A DNA stretch of 7,415 bases from Desulfobulbaceae bacterium (GTDB taxonomy: Bacteria; Desulfobacterota; Desulfobulbia; Desulfobulbales; Desulfocapsaceae). The first letter of the stretch is position 1. The number at the start of each line of letters is the position of its first letter. The notes under the pieces were generated by a model, which worked only from the letters and a program-made list of their open reading frames with translations, was not told where the DNA came from and ran no database searches. The DNA lies in contig JAHEMX010000178.1 in assembly GCA_024643445.1 (NCBI GenBank), forward strand, positions 1 through 7,415. Direction: 5' to 3'. The position numbers were made by a program, and so were the translations under genes. Of this stretch, positions 6,694-7,415 are shown one piece after another.

Positions 6694-7415
6694 TTAATCG
6701 ATTTGCCAGTAACTTTTGCGCACTGCCGGCGCCTTCAGACATTCTTCATAGGTTCCGTCAGCGATGATTTTTCCTTCATGCATGACGGTCAACCGTTCCA
6801 GAAAATCTTCGACTTTTGAAATTTTATGTTCCACGATAAGAATTGTCTGCTTGTTGCTGTTCATGCGCAAAACGTCCAGAACGCCTTGTATTTCCGTTTC
6901 ACTTAAGCCGGCCAGGGGTTCATCGAGCAGCAGTACCTTGGGCTCGGCCAGAATGGACATGGCGATTTCCAGCCTGCGTTTTTCACCGAGGGCCAGGCTC
7001 TTGACATCTCGTTGAGCCACACGCTGGAGATCGAACGTTTCAAGGCATGCTTGAATTTTTTCGTCGCTGCGGTGACGTTTGCGGGTGGTAAAAAAAAGAT
7101 TGAACAAAGAGTGTTTCTTGTGGGCCCTGAAAAACGACAGGACAAGGTTATCTTCCACGGTCAGGTTATCGAAGGTCGATGTCAGCTGGAAGGTCCGCAT
7201 CATCCCGAGAGACACTCTTCGTTGAACCGGCAGAACGGTGATGTCCTCGCCGCGATAGCATATCGTGCCTTCATCCGGCAGGTAGTATCCGGTGATCAGG
7301 TTGAAAAAGGTGGTTTTCCCGGCCCCATTGGAGCCGATGATGCCGGCAATTTCATTTTCGTGCAGTGAGTAATTGACATGATCGACGGCGACCATTTCGC
7401 CAAATCTTTTGGTTA
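6694..7415 (-). CDS. livG: Branched-chain-type ABC transporter ATP-binding protein, LivG family (5' end beyond window)
   Basis: This is the second ATPase of the importer. The frame is open to the right edge, and the first visible codons read TKRFGE before MVAVDHVNYSL. This matches the middle of the family's usual LTKRFGGLVAV opening, so the Met at 7395 is internal and only about 10 N-terminal residues are likely missing. Counting from that Met: Walker A GSNGAGKTT (21-29), Q-loop RTFQLTSTF (67-75), signature LALGEKRRLEIA (134-145), Walker B VLLLDEP (154-160) and the switch His190 in IVEHK. The signature has Ala where LSGGQ has Ser; LivG proteins commonly vary here, so the protein is probably active. 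It ends with TAA at 6694, 38 bases before livF. It is the first transporter gene visible, so any promoter and a binding-protein gene would lie to the right of the window. Confidence 0.95.
   Translation of the reverse strand, partial: TKRFGEMVAVDHVNYSLHENEIAGIIGSNGAGKTTFFNLITGYYLPDEGTICYRGEDITVLPVQRRVSLGMMRTFQLTSTFDNLTVEDNLVLSFFRAHKKHSLFNLFFTTRKRHRSDEKIQACLETFDLQRVAQRDVKSLALGEKRRLEIAMSILAEPKVLLLDEPLAGLSETEIQGVLDVLRMNSNKQTILIVEHKISKVEDFLERLTVMHEGKIIADGTYEECLKAPAVRKSYWQID

Noticed and set aside
6656..6742. A 29-residue N-terminal extension of LivF
   Set aside because: It overlaps the end of livG, has no family match, and a good ribosome site stands before the internal ATG at 6655.

Overview
All eight genes I can support in this 7.4-kb window lie on the minus strand, so the region is read from the right edge to the left. 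It looks like part of a bacterial uptake-and-catabolism cluster. Base composition is moderate (near 50% GC by eye) and genes are tightly packed with Shine-Dalgarno sites, so the DNA is clearly bacterial. The mix of a branched-chain-type ABC transporter with hydroxyacid dehydrogenases fits Desulfobacterota or another proteobacterium-like lineage, but that placement is only an impression. There is no rRNA, tRNA, mobile element or CRISPR array.

Right half (about 7415 to 4017): four genes of a HAAT/Liv-type ABC importer in the order ATPase (LivG, start off the edge), ATPase (LivF), permease (LivM), permease (LivH). The periplasmic binding protein that would complete the importer is not in the window. 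Eleven bases after livH comes a dehydrogenase of the 3-hydroxyisobutyrate/beta-hydroxyacid family (3115-4005), almost certainly co-transcribed with the transporter.

Left half: after a 236-bp gap come a CinA-family protein (1652-2878), an Ldh2-family (malate/L-lactate/ureidoglycolate/sulfolactate type) dehydrogenase (525-1583) with an ideal ribosome binding site, and the first 164 codons of an uncharacterised protein that looks like a TIM-barrel sugar-phosphate isomerase/epimerase-like protein (1-492, running off the left edge).

Taken together, the cluster plausibly imports a small hydroxy- or amino-carboxylate-like compound and oxidises or isomerises it with two NAD(P)-dependent dehydrogenases and an isomerase-like enzyme. 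The substrate cannot be read from the sequence. The most unusual points are a CinA whose NMN-deamidase half has lost its expected catalytic residues, atypical motifs in both permeases and both dehydrogenases, and the conserved-looking but unassigned partial gene at the left edge.
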